Assembly (NCBI GenBank): GCA_030837305.1
Contig: JAUPKT010000239.1
Location: forward strand, 1-6,705
DNA length: 6,705 nt
Source: Thermodesulfobacteriota bacterium
GTDB lineage: Bacteria > Desulfobacterota > Desulfomonilia > Desulfomonilales > Desulfomonilaceae
Direction of reading: 5' to 3'
In this document: positions 5,425-6,705 of the stretch, in pieces
Position numbering within the stretch: position 1 is the first letter of the stretch
Layout of the letters: each line of letters opens with the position of its first letter
Position numbers and translations under genes: made by a program
The notes under the pieces: model-generated
Databases searched by the model: none
Told to the model about the DNA's origin: nothing
Seen by the model: only the letters and a program-made list of their open reading frames with translations

Positions 5425-6579
5425 ATGGAGCCAAGAATACCTTTTCTGGAAGTGAGTGATGCTATCGTTGCTTCGGGCGCTGAGACCCTGTATTGGTGCA
5501 TGCAATGCGGGTTGTGTACAGGGACATGCCCGTGGCGGCTCGTTCCCGGCGAAGCATCGGAGCAATTCAACATACGGATGGTCCAGCGCATGGGGCAGCT
5601 TGGACTTGAGGGATTTGAATCCGAAAACTGTTTGTTTGCCTGCACGACCTGCAGAGCATGCGTAGACAGGTGTCCCCGGGGCGTGGATATCATTGGCAAC
5701 GTGCGGGGCATGAGGAGCATGTTGGCAGAGGTGGGAACGATTCCGCCGAGACTGAAACCAATCGCCGGTAGCCTACATTCCCAGGGAAATCCATGGTCCG
5801 GGGACCGTTCAAAGAGGATAGAATGGGCCAAAGATATTGAGGTCCCGGAGTTCTCGGAAAACACGGAATATTTTCTGTTTGTATGCTGCACCAGTTGCTT
5901 TGACATGAGAAGTCAGAAAATAGCACGATCAGTGGCGGCTGCACTCAAAGCGGCAGGTATCAGCTTCGGAATCATCGGTGTTGAAGAGAGCTGCTGCGGG
6001 GAATCGATACGAAAGATCGGTGATGAACAGCTTTTCCAGAAATTGGCTCAATCCAACGTTGCACTTTTCAATGGCAAAGGCGTTAAGAAGATTATCGTGA
6101 CTTCGCCCCATTGTCTTTATACGTTCAAGAACGAATATCCTGAATTGGGAGGCGAATGGGAGGTATATCACTATACCGAAGTGTTGTCTGAGGCGGTGCA
6201 AGACGGACGACTCAAGCTCTCTCCAAACAGCGCCGGTCCTGTAGCACTGCATGATCCTTGTTATCTAGGGCGGCACAATAATATTTATGAACAGCCCCGC
6301 TCGCTCATGGCTGCCATGGGGGAAGTACGGGAGCTTTCGAGAAATGCAAAGAACAGCGTTTGTTGCGGCGGAGGCGGTGGACGGGTTTGGATGGAAACCA
6401 AAGCCGGCGAGCGTTTTGCAGAGTTACGTATTTCCGAGGCCCTGGACGCTGGGGCAAAGACAATGGTTACCTGTTGCCCCTACTGCGTCACCATGCTGGA
6501 GGATTCATGCAATGTCATGGGAAAAGCCGGTGACCTAAGGGTTATCGACCTAGCTGAACTTGTAGCTGAGAGATTGTAG
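5425..6579 (+). CDS. HdrD-like (HdrC-HdrB fusion) iron-sulfur protein in the QmoC position
   Basis: The 384-aa protein combines an HdrC-like N-terminus with an HdrB-like C-terminus, the architecture of HdrD and of GlpC/LutA-type proteins. The N-terminal part has two [4Fe-4S] ferredoxin motifs (C25, C28, C31, C35-P and C73, C76, C79, C83-P). Two CCG domains follow. The first has CCTSC (C154, C155, C158), CCGE (C190, C191) and SPHCLYT (C230). The second has DPCYLGRHN (C279), CCGGGGG (C313, C314) and CCPYC (C350, C351, C354). In HdrB/HdrD such domains hold the non-cubane clusters that reduce heterodisulfides. No transmembrane helix is present, unlike QmoC, whose C-terminus is a membrane cytochrome b. 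The ATG at 5425 has AAGGA (5414-5418) 6 nt upstream; an in-frame TTG at 5407 is less likely. By position it probably joins QmoAB, replacing QmoC; its substrate or partner is inferred. A stand-alone oxidoreductase subunit is the alternative. Confidence 0.87.
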   Translation: MEPRIPFLEVSDAIVASGAETLYWCMQCGLCTGTCPWRLVPGEASEQFNIRMVQRMGQLGLEGFESENCLFACTTCRACVDRCPRGVDIIGNVRGMRSMLAEVGTIPPRLKPIAGSLHSQGNPWSGDRSKRIEWAKDIEVPEFSENTEYFLFVCCTSCFDMRSQKIARSVAAALKAAGISFGIIGVEESCCGESIRKIGDEQLFQKLAQSNVALFNGKGVKKIIVTSPHCLYTFKNEYPELGGEWEVYHYTEVLSEAVQDGRLKLSPNSAGPVALHDPCYLGRHNNIYEQPRSLMAAMGEVRELSRNAKNSVCCGGGGGRVWMETKAGERFAELRISEALDAGAKTMVTCCPYCVTMLEDSCNVMGKAGDLRVIDLAELVAERL

Positions 6580-6590
6580 TGGTTTTATCG

Positions 6591-6611
6591 GCCGGGACTG
6601 CGCGTCCCGGC
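6591..6611 (+). terminator. Intrinsic terminator-like hairpin after the qmo cluster
   Basis: GCCGGGAC (6591-6598) and GTCCCGGC (6604-6611) form a perfect 8-bp GC-rich stem with the 5-nt loop TGCGC, starting 11 nt after the stop codon of the hdrD-like gene. The following TTGCTTTCC is only moderately T-rich. It lies between convergent genes, so it may also insulate the minus-strand gene, although there is no T-run on that side. It argues that the hdrD-like gene is the last gene of its transcript. Confidence 0.7.
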
Positions 6612-6633
6612 TTGCTTTCCCAGGATGACGGAA

Positions 6634-6705
6634 TCAGGCTATGCCGTTCTGTACCCGGTAATAGCTTCTAAATTGATCATAGCTTTCCGGGGTTCCGATA
6701 TCAAA
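6634..6705 (-). CDS. Probable sugar-nucleotide transferase, C-terminal end only
   Basis: Read on the minus strand from the right edge, the frame is open for 23 codons to a TGA at 6636-6634. The first residues are FDIGTPESYDQF, followed by a short tail ending in NGIA. A [FW]-x-DIGTPE-x-[YF] segment is typical of the C-terminal part of nucleotidyltransferases that make NDP-sugars (glucose-1-phosphate thymidylyltransferase or heptose/mannose-1-phosphate guanylyltransferase relatives), where it closes the catalytic domain. The fragment is too short to say which nucleotide or sugar is used. It converges on the qmo cluster across the terminator hairpin. The call rests on one motif; the rest of the gene is outside the window. 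Confidence 0.55.
   Translation of the reverse strand, partial: FDIGTPESYDQFRSYYRVQNGIA

Noticed and set aside
5277..5906. Minus-strand open frame (209 aa) opposite the hdrD-like gene and its leader
   Set aside because: It overlaps the conserved double [4Fe-4S] domain on the other strand; its composition is of the shadow type, with no recognisable domain.
1..6705. CRISPR array, tRNA/rRNA genes, insertion sequences or prophage elements
   Set aside because: No regularly spaced repeats, no tRNA-like cloverleaf, no transposase or integrase motif and no terminal inverted repeats were seen.

Overview
The window looks like chromosomal DNA of an anaerobic dissimilatory sulfate (or sulfur) metabolising bacterium, most probably a Desulfobacterota/deltaproteobacterial relative. 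The main reason is a qmoAB pair (HdrA-like flavoproteins of the quinone-interacting membrane-bound oxidoreductase complex), followed by an HdrD-like iron-sulfur protein. The lineage is an inference: no rRNA, tRNA or other phylogenetic marker is present.

Layout: (1) positions 1-144, minus strand, the first 48 codons of a secreted protein with a clear Sec signal peptide, running off the left edge. (2) A short divergent intergenic region. (3) queH (237-776, +), the DUF208-type epoxyqueuosine reductase that finishes queuosine synthesis on tRNA. (4) A class I glutamine amidotransferase-fold protein (855-1721, +) with an intact catalytic triad and, unusually, an N-terminal signal peptide. (5) A 151-bp leader without a gene, ending in a strong Shine-Dalgarno sequence placed in the loop of a small hairpin. 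(6) qmoA (1873-3129), qmoB (3134-5272) and an HdrC-HdrB fusion protein of HdrD type (5425-6579), all +. The first two genes are tightly coupled; the third is separated by 134 bp rich in inverted repeats. (7) A GC-rich terminator hairpin (6591-6611). (8) The last 23 codons of a convergent minus-strand gene, probably a sugar-nucleotide transferase, entering from the right edge.

The central unit is qmoA-qmoB-hdrD-like. In canonical sulfate reducers QmoC is an HdrC-like ferredoxin domain fused to a membrane cytochrome b, and it links menaquinone to APS reductase. Here the third protein keeps the HdrC-like double [4Fe-4S] domain but carries two HdrB-type CCG domains in place of the membrane cytochrome. 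No transmembrane segment is visible in any of the three proteins, so the complex encoded here looks soluble. It more resembles an HdrABC/MvhD-type electron-transfer (possibly bifurcating or confurcating) module. APS reductase (aprBA) and sat are not in the window: a terminator and a convergent gene lie downstream, and an amidotransferase gene lies upstream.
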